In this document: positions 51,316-59,980 of the stretch, in pieces
Position numbering within the stretch: position 1 is the stretch's first letter
Layout: each line of letters opens with the position of its first letter
NCBI RefSeq assembly: GCF_000302535.1
Contig: NC_018708.1
Span: 992,001-1,056,000 of the forward strand
Source: Acidovorax sp. KKS102
Lineage (GTDB): Bacteria > Pseudomonadota > Gammaproteobacteria > Burkholderiales > Burkholderiaceae_C
Reading direction: 5' to 3'
Length of the DNA stretch: 64,000 nucleotides
Translations under genes and position numbers: made by a program
Notes under the pieces: model-generated
Databases searched by the model: none
What the model was told of the DNA's origin: nothing
The model's input: the letters and a program-made list of their open reading frames with translations, nothing else

Positions 51316-51348
51316 TGAGGGTTTTGCACTTTCCCTCAACACACTGAC

Positions 51349-51690
51349 ATGCCTATTTACGCCTACAAATGCGGCTCCTGCGGCCATGCCAAGGATGTGC
51401 TGCAAAAAATCTCCGATGCACCCCTGACGGTGTGCCCCGCCTGCGGCGCTGAAGCCTTCTCCAAGCAGGTCACTGCGGCGGGATTCCAGCTCAAGGGTTC
51501 GGGCTGGTATGTGACGGATTTCCGGGGGGGCAGCGGGGGCAGCTCCGCTCCCGCAACTGAAGCCAAGTCGGAATCCAAGACCGAGTCTTCTGCATCTGCC
51601 AGTGGTGGTGATGCTCCTAAAAAAGAAGCATCCAGCGCAAGTACCACTAGCGCTGGAAGTGCCGGCGGCACTTCTTCCTCTTCGAGCTGA
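51349..51690 (+). CDS. FmdB-family zinc-ribbon protein
   Basis: A 113-residue protein with an N-terminal zinc ribbon: MPIYAYKCGSCGHAKDVLQK with CGSC, then CPACG. This is the FmdB/CxxC regulatory-protein family of unknown function. Residues 45-62 (AAGFQLKGSGWYVTDFRGGS) are also conserved in the family. The last 50 residues are Ser/Ala/Gly-rich low complexity, and residues 88-106 are encoded by repeat I. It starts 8 bases upstream of a DUF502 gene and near aspS, a common order in betaproteobacteria. Confidence 0.9.
   Translation: MPIYAYKCGSCGHAKDVLQKISDAPLTVCPACGAEAFSKQVTAAGFQLKGSGWYVTDFRGGSGGSSAPATEAKSESKTESSASASGGDAPKKEASSASTTSAGSAGGTSSSSS
51608..51666 (+). repeat. Dispersed hairpin repeat, copy I (inside the FmdB-like gene)
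   Basis: Left stem GATGCT (51610-51615) / AGCATC (51627-51632), then CCAGCGC (51632-51638) pairing with GCGCTGG (51650-51656) around AAGTACCACTA. It is diverged but has the same two-stem plan and the shared CCACTAGCGCT. It codes in frame for a Ser/Ala-rich tail. Confidence 0.6.
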
Positions 51691-51698
51691 GGACCTGC

Positions 51699-52319
51699 AT
51701 GGCTGCCTTGCGCAAATGGCTGTTGACAGGCCTTCTGGTCATCGTGCCCGGTGTCATCACGGCCTGGGTGCTCAACTGGATTGTGAGCACGCTCGACCAG
51801 ACCCTGCAGATCCTGCCGGGCGCGTGGCAGCCCGACAAGCTGCTCGGGGTGCATGTCCCAGGCTTTGGCGTGGTGCTCACGCTGGCCATCTTGCTGGTGG
51901 TGGGTGCCATTGCCAGCAACTTCGCGGGCCGCAAGCTTGTGGAGTGGGGCGATGCGCTGGTGCACCGCATTCCCGTGGTGCGCTCCATCTACTCCAGCGT
52001 CAAGCAGGTGTCGGACACGCTGTTTTCCGAGAGCGGCAACGCCTTTCGCAAGGCCGTGCTCGTGCAGTGGCCTCGCGAAGGGGTGTGGACCGTGGCGTTC
52101 GTCACGGGTGCTCCCAATGGTGAAGTGGCTGCCTACCTGCGCGACGAGTTCGTCAGCGTATACGTGCCCACTACCCCGAATCCCACCGGTGGGTATTTTG
52201 TGATGGTGCGCAAGAGCGACTGTGTCGAGCTCGAAATGAGTGTGGACAGCGCCCTCAAGTACATCGTCTCCATGGGTGTGGTGGCTCCGGCGGACCCCAC
52301 GCTGCCCCCGCCCAAGTAA
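51699..52319 (+). CDS. DUF502 membrane protein
   Basis: A 206-residue protein with two membrane helices ([40 protein letters not shown]) and the DUF502 signature after helix 2 ([20 protein letters not shown]). The rest is a soluble domain with [16 protein letters not shown] and [15 protein letters not shown]. Function is unknown. A homologous pairing of DUF502 with aspS is seen in many Burkholderiales. Confidence 0.92.
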   Translation: MAALRKWLLTGLLVIVPGVITAWVLNWIVSTLDQTLQILPGAWQPDKLLGVHVPGFGVVLTLAILLVVGAIASNFAGRKLVEWGDALVHRIPVVRSIYSSVKQVSDTLFSESGNAFRKAVLVQWPREGVWTVAFVTGAPNGEVAAYLRDEFVSVYVPTTPNPTGGYFVMVRKSDCVELEMSVDSALKYIVSMGVVAPADPTLPPPK

Positions 52320-52374
52320 GAAAAAAGCAATCTCTTTCAACGTCAACGCGCCCTGCGGCGCCGGAAGTTTTGTC

Positions 52375-54192
52375 ATGGCCATGCGTTCCCACTATTGCGG
52401 TCTTGTGACCGAAGCCCTCTTGGGCCAAACCGTTACCCTGTCGGGCTGGGTGAACCGCCGCCGTGACCATGGTGGCGTGATCTTCATCGACCTGCGTGAC
52501 CGCGAAGGCTACGTGCAGGTGGTGTGCGACCCCGATCGCGCCGAGATGTTCAAGATCGCCGAAGACGTGCGCAACGAGTTCTGCGTGCAGGTCAAGGGTG
52601 TGGTGCGTGCTCGCCCCGCCGGCACCACCAACGACAAGCTCAAGACCGGTCAGATCGAAGTGCTGTGCCATGAGCTGAACGTGCTCAACCCTTCGGTCAC
52701 GCCTCCGTTCCAGATCGACGAGGACAACCTGTCCGAAACCACGCGCCTCACGCACCGCGTGCTGGACCTGCGCCGCCCGTACATGCAGAACAACCTGATG
52801 CTGCGCTACAAGGTGGCCATGGAGGTGCGTAAGTTCCTCGATGCCAACGGCTTCATCGACATCGAAACCCCCATGCTCACCAAGAGCACGCCCGAAGGCG
52901 CGCGCGACTACCTCGTCCCCAGCCGCGTGCATGACGGCCAGTTCTTCGCGCTGCCCCAGTCGCCCCAGCTGTTCAAGCAGCTGCTGATGGTGGCGGGCTT
53001 TGACCGTTACTACCAGATCACCAAGTGCTTCCGCGACGAAGACCTGCGCGCTGACCGCCAGCCTGAATTCACCCAGATCGATATCGAAACATCGTTCATG
53101 GAAGAGCAGGACATCCGCGACATGTTCCAGGGCATGATCAAGACGGTGTTCCAGAACACGCTGGGCGTGGACCTGGGCGAATTCCCCGTCATGACCTACC
53201 AGGACGCTGCGCGCCTGTATGGCTCCGACAAGCCGGACCTGCGTGTGAAGCTCGAATTCACCGAGCTGACCGACGTGATGAAGGACGTGGACTTCAAGGT
53301 GTTCTCGGGTGCCGCCAACATGAAGAACGGCCGCGTCGTGGCCCTGCGCATTCCCGGTGGCTCCAAGGAAAACGGCGGCATCAGCCGCGGCGAGATCGAC
53401 GCCTACACCGAGTTCGTCAAGATCTACGGCGCCAAGGGCCTGGCCTACATCCGCGTGAACGAGCTGGCCAAGGGCCGTGACGGCCTGCAGTCGCCCATCG
53501 TGAAGAACATCCACGACGCCGCCCTGCAAGCGGTGCTGGAGCGCACCGGTGCACAAGACGGCGACCTGATCTTCTTCGGCGCCGACAAGGAAAAGATCGT
53601 CAACGACGCCATTGGCGCGCTGCGCATCAAGATCGGCCACAGCGAGTTCGGCAAGAAGAACGGCCTCTTTGAAGACCGCTGGGCGCCTCTGTGGGTGGTG
53701 GACTTCCCGATGTTCGAGTACGACGAGGAAAACCAGCGCTGGAACTCGGTGCACCACCCCTTCACCAGCCCCAAGGATGGCCACGAAGACTGGATGGTCA
53801 CCGCGCCCGAGAAGTGCATCTCCAAGGGCTACGACATGGTGCTCAACGGCTGGGAAATGGGTGGCGGCTCCGTCCGTATCCATCGCGCCGATGTGCAGCA
53901 GAAGGTGTTCGACGCCCTCAACATCACGCCCGAAGAAGCCCAGCTCAAGTTCGGCTTCCTGCTTGACGCGCTGCAGTACGGCGCGCCCCCGCACGGTGGC
54001 CTGGCCTTTGGCCTGGACCGCATCGTGACGCTGATGACCGGTGCCGAGTCGATCCGCGACGTGATCGCCTTTCCCAAGACCCAGCGCGCCCAGTGTCTGC
54101 TCACGCAGGCGCCCAGCCCTGTGGACGAAAAGCAGCTGCGCGAGCTGCACATCCGTCTGCGCAACCCCGACGCGGTCAAGACTGCGGCCTGA
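52375..54192 (+). CDS. aspS: Aspartyl-tRNA synthetase
   Basis: AspS charges tRNA-Asp. The 605-residue class IIb enzyme begins [20 protein letters not shown]. It has the OB-fold anticodon domain ([20 protein letters not shown]), motif 2 ([20 protein letters not shown]), the bacterial GAD insertion (about residues 290-420) and motif 3 ([15 protein letters not shown]). The start at ATG 52375 is chosen over a longer in-frame opening that overlaps the DUF502 gene. A strong terminator follows. Confidence 0.97.
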   Translation: MAMRSHYCGLVTEALLGQTVTLSGWVNRRRDHGGVIFIDLRDREGYVQVVCDPDRAEMFKIAEDVRNEFCVQVKGVVRARPAGTTNDKLKTGQIEVLCHELNVLNPSVTPPFQIDEDNLSETTRLTHRVLDLRRPYMQNNLMLRYKVAMEVRKFLDANGFIDIETPMLTKSTPEGARDYLVPSRVHDGQFFALPQSPQLFKQLLMVAGFDRYYQITKCFRDEDLRADRQPEFTQIDIETSFMEEQDIRDMFQGMIKTVFQNTLGVDLGEFPVMTYQDAARLYGSDKPDLRVKLEFTELTDVMKDVDFKVFSGAANMKNGRVVALRIPGGSKENGGISRGEIDAYTEFVKIYGAKGLAYIRVNELAKGRDGLQSPIVKNIHDAALQAVLERTGAQDGDLIFFGADKEKIVNDAIGALRIKIGHSEFGKKNGLFEDRWAPLWVVDFPMFEYDEENQRWNSVHHPFTSPKDGHEDWMVTAPEKCISKGYDMVLNGWEMGGGSVRIHRADVQQKVFDALNITPEEAQLKFGFLLDALQYGAPPHGGLAFGLDRIVTLMTGAESIRDVIAFPKTQRAQCLLTQAPSPVDEKQLRELHIRLRNPDAVKTAA

Positions 54193-54240
54193 TTTCGGAC
54201 GCATCACGTCCTTCGCGTATGCAGCCATGCATCGCACAAC

Positions 54241-54275
54241 AAGCGGCTCGGGCCTGGTGCCCGGGCCGCTTTTTT
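54241..54275 (+). terminator. Rho-independent terminator after aspS
   Basis: A 12-pair stem with one G-U pair (AGCGGCTCGGGC, 54242-54253, with GCCCGGGCCGCT, 54259-54270) and loop CTGGT, followed by TTTTT. Confidence 0.9.
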
Positions 54276-54331
54276 CATGCGCGGCGCATCAAGGCACTGA
54301 CCGCCGGGCACGGACTGAAAGAGGTACCTCC

Positions 54332-55162
54332 ATGCGTTTGTTGACACGCTCCCATTGGCTGTTGGCAGCGGCCGCCTGCATCGCCCTGGCCGGATGTGGC
54401 GAGAAGAAAACCGAACTGGGGCAGGGCGGCTCGGTGGTCACGGGATCGGCTGGACCGCAGGGTGCGCAGAACGCGGCCCGCGAACTGGTGCGTTGTGATG
54501 CGCCCGTGGCCACCCTGGCGCTGGCCGAGAACCCCAACGGCTACATCATGGGCTCGGGCTACCAGCTGCCTTCGTCACCGGTGCCCCTGGTCAAGCTGCT
54601 GGCCCAGCAGAGCGGGTGCTTCCGGGTGGTGGACCGGGCGGCCGGGCTGAAGGGGACGATTCAGGAGCAGGAGCTGAAGGACGCGGGCATCCTGCGCAAG
54701 AACAACTCCACCGTGGCCAAGGGCAAGGGCTACGAGGCGCAGTACACGCTCACGCCCAGCCTCACGTTCAGCGAGCAGGATGCGGGCCGGGGCCTGGCCG
54801 GGGTGATCGCCATGATCCCGGTGCTGCGCGACATTGCAGGCCTGGCCGGGCTGGTGGAGCAGGTCAAGTTCAAGGAAGCGCAGACGGCCTTGCTGCTGTC
54901 CGACAACGAAACCACCGAGCAGGTGGCAGCGGCCACCGGCTCCGCACGCACTACCGACCTCGGGGTGGGCGGCCTGGTATTCGGCAAGCTGGGCGGCGCT
55001 GCAGGCGCTGGCTGGAGCAATACCAACGAGGGCAAGGTTATCGCCGCGGCGTTTCTGGACGCGCACAACCAGCTGGTGGTGCAGGCGCGCGCGTTGCAGG
55101 CCAAGGAGCTGCCCCCGCCCGTGCCCACCACCACGGCAGCCCAGCGCCCCAAGGGCGGTTGA
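54332..55162 (+). CDS. CsgG-like lipoprotein
   Basis: A 276-residue protein with a lipoprotein signal: lipobox LAGC after HWLLAAAACIA, with Cys21 as the lipidation site. The mature part resembles CsgG/HfaB-type proteins: LVKLLAQQSGCFRVVDRAAG, then YTLTPSLTFSEQDAGRGLAG and the glycine-rich VGGLVFGKLGGAAGAGWSNT. It is shorter than CsgG, which forms the curli secretion pore, and no curli genes lie nearby. Role unknown. It sits between aspS and nudB. Confidence 0.82.
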   Translation: MRLLTRSHWLLAAAACIALAGCGEKKTELGQGGSVVTGSAGPQGAQNAARELVRCDAPVATLALAENPNGYIMGSGYQLPSSPVPLVKLLAQQSGCFRVVDRAAGLKGTIQEQELKDAGILRKNNSTVAKGKGYEAQYTLTPSLTFSEQDAGRGLAGVIAMIPVLRDIAGLAGLVEQVKFKEAQTALLLSDNETTEQVAAATGSARTTDLGVGGLVFGKLGGAAGAGWSNTNEGKVIAAAFLDAHNQLVVQARALQAKELPPPVPTTTAAQRPKGG

Positions 55163-55181
55163 AGGCAAAGGGCGCCGAGCC

Positions 55182-55655
55182 ATGGCAACCGCCGGGCCGC
55201 AGCGGCCGTACAAGCTTCCGGAGTCGGTGCTGGTGGTGATCCACACCCCTGCGCTGCAAGTGCTGCTGATCCGTCGCACCGGAGGCGAAGGGCATTGGCA
55301 GTCGGTCACCGGTAGCAAGGACGCGCTGGACGAGCCCTTTGCCGAGACGGCCCGCCGTGAAGTTGCCGAAGAAACCGGCATAGACACCCAGGCCCCGGGT
55401 TGCCTGCTGACCGACTGGGCGCTGGAGAACGTGTACGACATCTGGCCCCAATGGCTGCACCGTTATGCCCCCGGCGTGGTGCGCAACCGCGAGCGCGTGT
55501 TTGGTCTGCGTGTACCCCCCGGGACACCCGTGGTGCTGAGCCCGCGCGAGCACGATGCCTATGAATGGCTGCCCTGGCAGCAGGCAGCAGACCGGTGTTT
55601 TTCTGCCTCCAATGCAGAGGCTTGCCTGTTGCTGCCCCGGTTCGTGAGCCCCTGA
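55182..55655 (+). CDS. nudB: Dihydroneopterin triphosphate diphosphatase NudB
   Basis: NudB removes pyrophosphate from dihydroneopterin triphosphate in folate synthesis. The 157-residue product has a Nudix box (GSKDALDEPFAETARREVAE followed by ETG) and the NudB-like WQSVTGSKD and EHDAYEWLPWQQAAD regions. The neighbouring aspS is the same partner as in E. coli, which supports the name. folE, encoding the previous enzyme of the pathway, is 4.3 kb downstream. Confidence 0.92.
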   Translation: MATAGPQRPYKLPESVLVVIHTPALQVLLIRRTGGEGHWQSVTGSKDALDEPFAETARREVAEETGIDTQAPGCLLTDWALENVYDIWPQWLHRYAPGVVRNRERVFGLRVPPGTPVVLSPREHDAYEWLPWQQAADRCFSASNAEACLLLPRFVSP

Positions 55656-55720
55656 AAATCCGGCGAGCCACTGGCCGCTGGCCAGTTGTTGAGGACGGCC
55701 GCGGGCCAGGCGCCGTTGTC

Positions 55721-57487
55721 TCAAGGAGAGTCTGGCGGCCGCAGGCGCAGGGCTGCCGTAGGGTCGTCGGCCTCGTCAGTGGGTGCTGGGTTCAGTGCCA
55801 GGCTATCTTGCGGAGGCGGTGGGATGCGTGCCGGTGCGTTGTCGCCGCTGCTGCGCACCCGCAGTGCCACGCCGCCGGGGTGCCGCTCGCTGTCTTGTCC
55901 CAGGATGGCCCTTGCCGGGGCCGTACCCATGCGGGTGCGCAGTGCGTCGATGGCTGCCTGCAGCGGCTCGGGCGCGGCCATGCGCGCGCTGTGGCGCAGC
56001 AGCACTTGCTGGGCCATATCGAGCAGTTTGGAGTTGAGGGTGCGCTCAGCCTCGGCCAGCAGGTTTTGCACAGCCCCGCCCGGGTCGCCACCCAGGCTCT
56101 GCGCCATCGCGACTTCGGCCGTCTTGTTGACCCGTTGCAGGCAGTCGCGCACCAGCTCGCTGTAGGGCTCATGCAGGTTGCAGGCATTGGCCATCAGCTC
56201 GGTCAGACCCCGTGTGTTGGCATAGCGCATGCCCAGGGCGCTCACCCAGCTGTCGCCCTCGGGCAGTTCAATGGATGTGACAGCCAACACGGCCAGCAGG
56301 CTGCCCAGGTTGCAGGCGGCTTCAAAGTCAAAGGTGCTGGACGTGATCTCGCGGGCCATGCCACGCACCGATTCGACTGCTTGCGAGAACTGCCGCTGCT
56401 GGATGAGCTGCAGCGCACGCGCCACCTCGGCAAACCGACGGATGCGTGCGCTGCTGTGATGGCGCTCCAGGATGCGGGCAAAGTCGGCCATGCAACGCTC
56501 AATGCCCTTGCGGTCGTTTTCGGCGTAATAGGCAAACGTCAGCAGCACCAGCGACTGGTAGTCGAACAGCTTGGAATCAATGCCCAGCACCGTGGCGCGC
56601 GCCAGCACCTTGGTGGCGGTGGCGCGGTCGCCCATGTAATACGACATCATCCCCAGCTTCTGCAGCCGCACGACCGAGTCGGGCGTGAGGGTGCTGGCCG
56701 TGCGGTAGGTCTCGATGGCCTGCGCAAAGTTGCCCATCTCCACCTGCGCGCGGCCCAGCACGTCGTAGGCGTCGGCAAACGAGGCATCCTCGCCAATCAG
56801 CTCCTGCAAGGTGGTGATGGCGCGCGCGGCCTGTCCTGATTCGATCTGCGCGCGGGCCACGCCCAGCTTGGCCCAGGGCAGGGCGCGCGCGGCGATCACG
56901 GCCTCGAACAGGGTGCGCGCCTCATCGTGCCGCCCCAGCCGCAGCAGCAGCTCCGACCCGATGCGGGCGGCGTACAGCCAATAGGGCTTGCGGGCCTCGA
57001 AACGCTCCACGCACAGCGCGGCGGCCTGCTCGAAGACCTCGGCCTCGATGGCGTCGAAAATGGGTTTGAGATGGATCTTGCGCAGGCGTGCCAGGCTCAG
57101 GCGCTCGAACAGCGCGCTGGGCGTGAAGGGCTTGAGCAGGTAGCCGTCCAGGGCCGACTCGGCAGCCTCGGCCACGGCGGCATACGACGCCTCGGCCGTG
57201 ACCATGAAGAACACCGTGGAAAACGGCAGCAGCTGTGCCCGCCGCAGGTCGTCCAGCAGGGTTTGGCCCGAGTAGTTGGACTCGCCAAAAAACTGGTCGC
57301 ACAACACGTAGTCGAACACCGTGTGCTCCAGCCGGGCGCGCGCGTCCTGCACACGGGAGCATTGCACGATGCGGGTCACGCCGTATTCGCGCAACTGTCC
57401 CACCAGGATGCTGCGCGACGTGGCATTGCTGTCCACGATCAGCGCCTGTGTCTGTGGGGCGGGATTGGGGCCGCTCTCGGTAGCCAT
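55721..57487 (-). CDS. Response regulator receiver domain with C-terminal TPR-like repeats
   Basis: A 588-residue protein starting with a CheY-like receiver domain (residues 13-130). The phospho-acceptor is the Asp in FDYVLCDQFF, the conserved Thr/Ser region is FFMVTAEAS, and the lysine is in GYLLKPFTP. A long helical repeat region follows (about 150-400) with TPR-like patterns such as AARIGSELLLRLGRHDEART and AYDVLGRAQVEMGNFAQAIE. The tail is Pro-rich. There is no DNA-binding or enzyme output, so the output is probably protein-protein contact. No histidine kinase is adjacent. ATG 57487 is used. Confidence 0.88.
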   Translation of the reverse strand: MATESGPNPAPQTQALIVDSNATSRSILVGQLREYGVTRIVQCSRVQDARARLEHTVFDYVLCDQFFGESNYSGQTLLDDLRRAQLLPFSTVFFMVTAEASYAAVAEAAESALDGYLLKPFTPSALFERLSLARLRKIHLKPIFDAIEAEVFEQAAALCVERFEARKPYWLYAARIGSELLLRLGRHDEARTLFEAVIAARALPWAKLGVARAQIESGQAARAITTLQELIGEDASFADAYDVLGRAQVEMGNFAQAIETYRTASTLTPDSVVRLQKLGMMSYYMGDRATATKVLARATVLGIDSKLFDYQSLVLLTFAYYAENDRKGIERCMADFARILERHHSSARIRRFAEVARALQLIQQRQFSQAVESVRGMAREITSSTFDFEAACNLGSLLAVLAVTSIELPEGDSWVSALGMRYANTRGLTELMANACNLHEPYSELVRDCLQRVNKTAEVAMAQSLGGDPGGAVQNLLAEAERTLNSKLLDMAQQVLLRHSARMAAPEPLQAAIDALRTRMGTAPARAILGQDSERHPGGVALRVRSSGDNAPARIPPPPQDSLALNPAPTDEADDPTAALRLRPPDSP

Positions 57488-57843
57488 GGGGGTCGGGGCC
57501 GTCCCTGCGTGCTCAAAATGTTGGAGCCCCCAGTGTAAGCCGCTGCAGCACCCGGCCTGCGTCGGGCAAACCCCTTGCCACCACGGCTTGCGACACAATC
57601 TCCAGTCCTAGGAGCGGCAATTGACCGCTTGCCGTTTTCAAGGTCGCCTCATGGATACTGACTTTCGCTGCTTCGTTGACGTTCGCTGGTCGAGTGGGCA
57701 CGCTACGCATTCGCCAGCACCGCGCTGGGAGCGCCATGCGGCGTTGCTCCTCCTTGCGGGCATGAGCCCGCCGCGTCCTCGCGCCTTGCCCATCGCACCC
57801 ATCGCGGCGCTGGCGAGCGCGTTCAACTACCCCTCCTAGGACC
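57488..57843. other. Divergent intergenic region between the response regulator and the EEP gene
   Basis: About 356 bases. The left part (57490-57640) shows no clear promoter or repeat. From 57651 an open frame of 62 codons (ATG 57651 to TAG 57837-57839) runs into the start of the next gene; see the separate entry. I see no repeat-family copy here. Confidence 0.5.
57651..57839 (+). CDS. Possible small leader ORF upstream of the EEP gene
   Basis: A 62-residue open frame (MDTDFRCFVDVRWSSGHATH onward) whose TAG stop lies four bases before the next gene's ATG, and whose stop overlaps that gene's AGGA ribosome-binding sequence. Its codon choice is compatible with the window, but the protein has no recognisable domain and no good Shine-Dalgarno sequence. 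It could be a coupled leader ORF or chance. Confidence 0.2.
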   Translation: MDTDFRCFVDVRWSSGHATHSPAPRWERHAALLLLAGMSPPRPRALPIAPIAALASAFNYPS

Positions 57844-58581
57844 ATGCAACACGACGACATCCTGCGCGTAGCCACCTACAACATCCACAAGGGGGTGCAA
57901 GGCATCGGGCCCGCGCGGCGGCTGGAGATTCACAACCTGGGTCTGGCGGTGGAGCAGCTCGATGCCGACATCGTCTGCCTGCAGGAGGTGCGCAAGCTGC
58001 ACCGGCGCGAGGCGGCGTATTTCCAGCGCTGGCCTGAGCTGCCGCAGGCCGAGTTTCTGGCGCCCGAAGGCTACGAGGCGGTGTACCGCACCAACGCCAT
58101 CACCAAACACGGCGAACATGGCAATGCGCTGCTGACCCGCTGGCCGGTGATCGGGCACCAGCACGAAGACATCTCGGACCATCGCTTTGAACAGCGCGGC
58201 CTGCTGCATGTAGAGGTGGATGTGCAGGGCCGCAATGTGCACGTGATCGTGGTGCACCTTGGCCTCATCCCGGGCAGCCGCATCCGCCAGATCGAGCGCC
58301 TGCAGGCCTTCATCGAGCGCGAGGTGCCGCCCGGCACGCCGCTGGTGGTGGCGGGTGACTTCAACGACTGGGGGCAGTTGCTCAAGCGCATGCTGGCGGG
58401 CTTTGGCCTGTATGAATGGGATGCGCCCCGCACCTTCACCTACCCCGCGCGCCTGCCGCTGGCGCAGCTGGACCATGTGTATGCGCGCGGGCTCACGCCG
58501 CTGTCGCTGCAGGTGCCGCGTGGCCGCATTTGGTGGCGCATGTCGGACCATCTGCCCCTGATCGCGGAGTTCCGGCTGTGA
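57844..58581 (+). CDS. Endonuclease/exonuclease/phosphatase family protein (YbhP-like)
   Basis: A 245-residue EEP-fold phosphoesterase. The catalytic plan is visible: RVATYNIHKGV, CLQEVRKLH (metal Glu), NALLTRWPVIGHQ, VVHLGLIPGSR, GDFNDW and the final SDHLPLIAEF with the catalytic Asp-His. It has no signal peptide. It is followed 37 bases later by a cardiolipin synthase gene, the same pair as ybhP-clsB in E. coli, so it may act on a phospholipid or related substrate. The substrate is not known. AGGA precedes the ATG. Confidence 0.92.
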   Translation: MQHDDILRVATYNIHKGVQGIGPARRLEIHNLGLAVEQLDADIVCLQEVRKLHRREAAYFQRWPELPQAEFLAPEGYEAVYRTNAITKHGEHGNALLTRWPVIGHQHEDISDHRFEQRGLLHVEVDVQGRNVHVIVVHLGLIPGSRIRQIERLQAFIEREVPPGTPLVVAGDFNDWGQLLKRMLAGFGLYEWDAPRTFTYPARLPLAQLDHVYARGLTPLSLQVPRGRIWWRMSDHLPLIAEFRL

Positions 58582-58618
58582 GGCGTTGCCGGGGTGTGCG
58601 CGGTGGCGGGGTGACGGG

Positions 58619-59863
58619 ATGAGGCGCAAGTCCTTTGCGCAGGCCCCGGGCACCGGGCCCGCCGACGACCACCAGGTCCGGCTGCTGCAAGGCGCCGAGG
58701 AGTTCTTTCCGGCGCTTACCGAGGCCATGGATGCTGCGATGGCGGACATCCAGTTCGAGACCTACATCTTTGACTTCACCGGCGCCGGAGCCACCGTGGC
58801 CCAGGCGCTGATGCGCGCTGCAGCGCGCGGCGTGCGCACCCATCTGGTGGTCGATGGCGTGGGCACGGGCGCGTTGCCCAAGGCCTGGGCCGATCAGTTG
58901 CAGGCCGCCGGCGTGCTGTGCAGCGTGTATTCGCCGCTGGGGCCGCTGGGGCTGCTGCTGCCGCACCGCTGGCGGCGCCTGCACCGCAAGCTGTGCGTGG
59001 TGGATGGGCGGGTGCTGTTCTGCGGCGGCATCAACGTGCTGGATGACTTTCACGACCCCAACCACGGCACGCTGGAGGCGCCCCGTTTTGACTTTGCGGT
59101 GCGTGCCACCGGCAGCCTGGTGGCCTCGGCCAGCGACACCATGGACCAGCTCTGGTGGCGCATGCAGGCCGTGCGCGACGCGCGCCAGCGCCGCCTGCCG
59201 GAGGCCCTGCGGGCCCTGCGCGCGGCCAGCGCCGCACGGCATGCGGAGCAGGGCGGCGACCCCGATGCCGGCCCCCCCGTGCGCGCCACCCTGGTGCTGC
59301 GCGACAACGTGCGCAACCGCAGCCGCATCGAGAAGGCATACCGCAAGGCCATCGGCATGGCGCGCCACGAGGTCATCATCGCCAACGCCTACTTCATGCC
59401 CGGCGGCAAGCTGCGCCGCGCGCTGGTGATGGCCGCGCGCCGGGGCGTGCGCGTGCGGCTGCTGCTGCAGGGGCGGTACGAATACTTCATGCAGTACCAC
59501 GCAGCCCGCCCGGTGTATGGCGCGCTGCTGGAGGCCGGGGTCGAGATCTACGAGTACGCCCCCAGCTTTCTGCACGCCAAGGTGGCCGTCATCGATGCGC
59601 AGGGCGACCGGCCCTGGGCCACGGTGGGTTCGTCCAACCTTGACCCGCTCTCGCTGCTGCTGGCGCGCGAGGCCAATGTGGTGGTGGAAGACGCCGCCTT
59701 TGCCATCGACCTGCGCCAGCGCCTGGTGCACGCCATGCAGCACGCGGGCCGCCGCATGGACCCTGCGCGCTATGCCGGCCGCCCGCTGCGCCAGCGGGTG
59801 CTGGACCGCGTGGCGTTTGGTCTCATGCGCCTGGCGCTGTGGGTGACGGGCAAGCGGTACTGA
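58619..59863 (+). CDS. clsB: Cardiolipin synthase, ClsB type
   Basis: A phospholipase D-superfamily enzyme that joins phosphatidyl groups to make cardiolipin. The 414-residue product has no N-terminal membrane helices, unlike ClsA, which fits ClsB. Both HKD motifs are present: HRKLCVVDGRVLFCGGINV and HAKVAVIDAQGDRPWATVGS followed by SNLDPLS. ATG 58619 gives the start; an upstream in-frame GTG at 58586 is possible. The gene pair with the upstream EEP gene supports the ClsB assignment. Confidence 0.93.
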   Translation: MRRKSFAQAPGTGPADDHQVRLLQGAEEFFPALTEAMDAAMADIQFETYIFDFTGAGATVAQALMRAAARGVRTHLVVDGVGTGALPKAWADQLQAAGVLCSVYSPLGPLGLLLPHRWRRLHRKLCVVDGRVLFCGGINVLDDFHDPNHGTLEAPRFDFAVRATGSLVASASDTMDQLWWRMQAVRDARQRRLPEALRALRAASAARHAEQGGDPDAGPPVRATLVLRDNVRNRSRIEKAYRKAIGMARHEVIIANAYFMPGGKLRRALVMAARRGVRVRLLLQGRYEYFMQYHAARPVYGALLEAGVEIYEYAPSFLHAKVAVIDAQGDRPWATVGSSNLDPLSLLLAREANVVVEDAAFAIDLRQRLVHAMQHAGRRMDPARYAGRPLRQRVLDRVAFGLMRLALWVTGKRY

Positions 59864-59881
59864 GGGCATCTTTGTCGAGTG

Positions 59882-59946
59882 CGCTACTTTATTGATAGCT
59901 GCTCAGGCATATTGCACTAGCGCTTGCTGCCTAAAACCCTTGTAAT
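59882..59946 (+). repeat. Dispersed hairpin repeat, copy J
   Basis: Left stem GCTA / TAGC around CTTTATTGA, then GCTGCTCAGGCATATTGCAC, TAGCGCTTGCTGCC and right end TAAAACCCTTGTAAT. It lies between clsB and folE, about 35 bases from the folE start. Confidence 0.8.
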
Positions 59947-59980
59947 CGATCAAACTGTGTTCGCTGGTACGATGCCACCC

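Noticed and set aside
52255-54237. Minus-strand open frame of 660 codons across aspS
   Set aside because: Entirely antisense to aspS.
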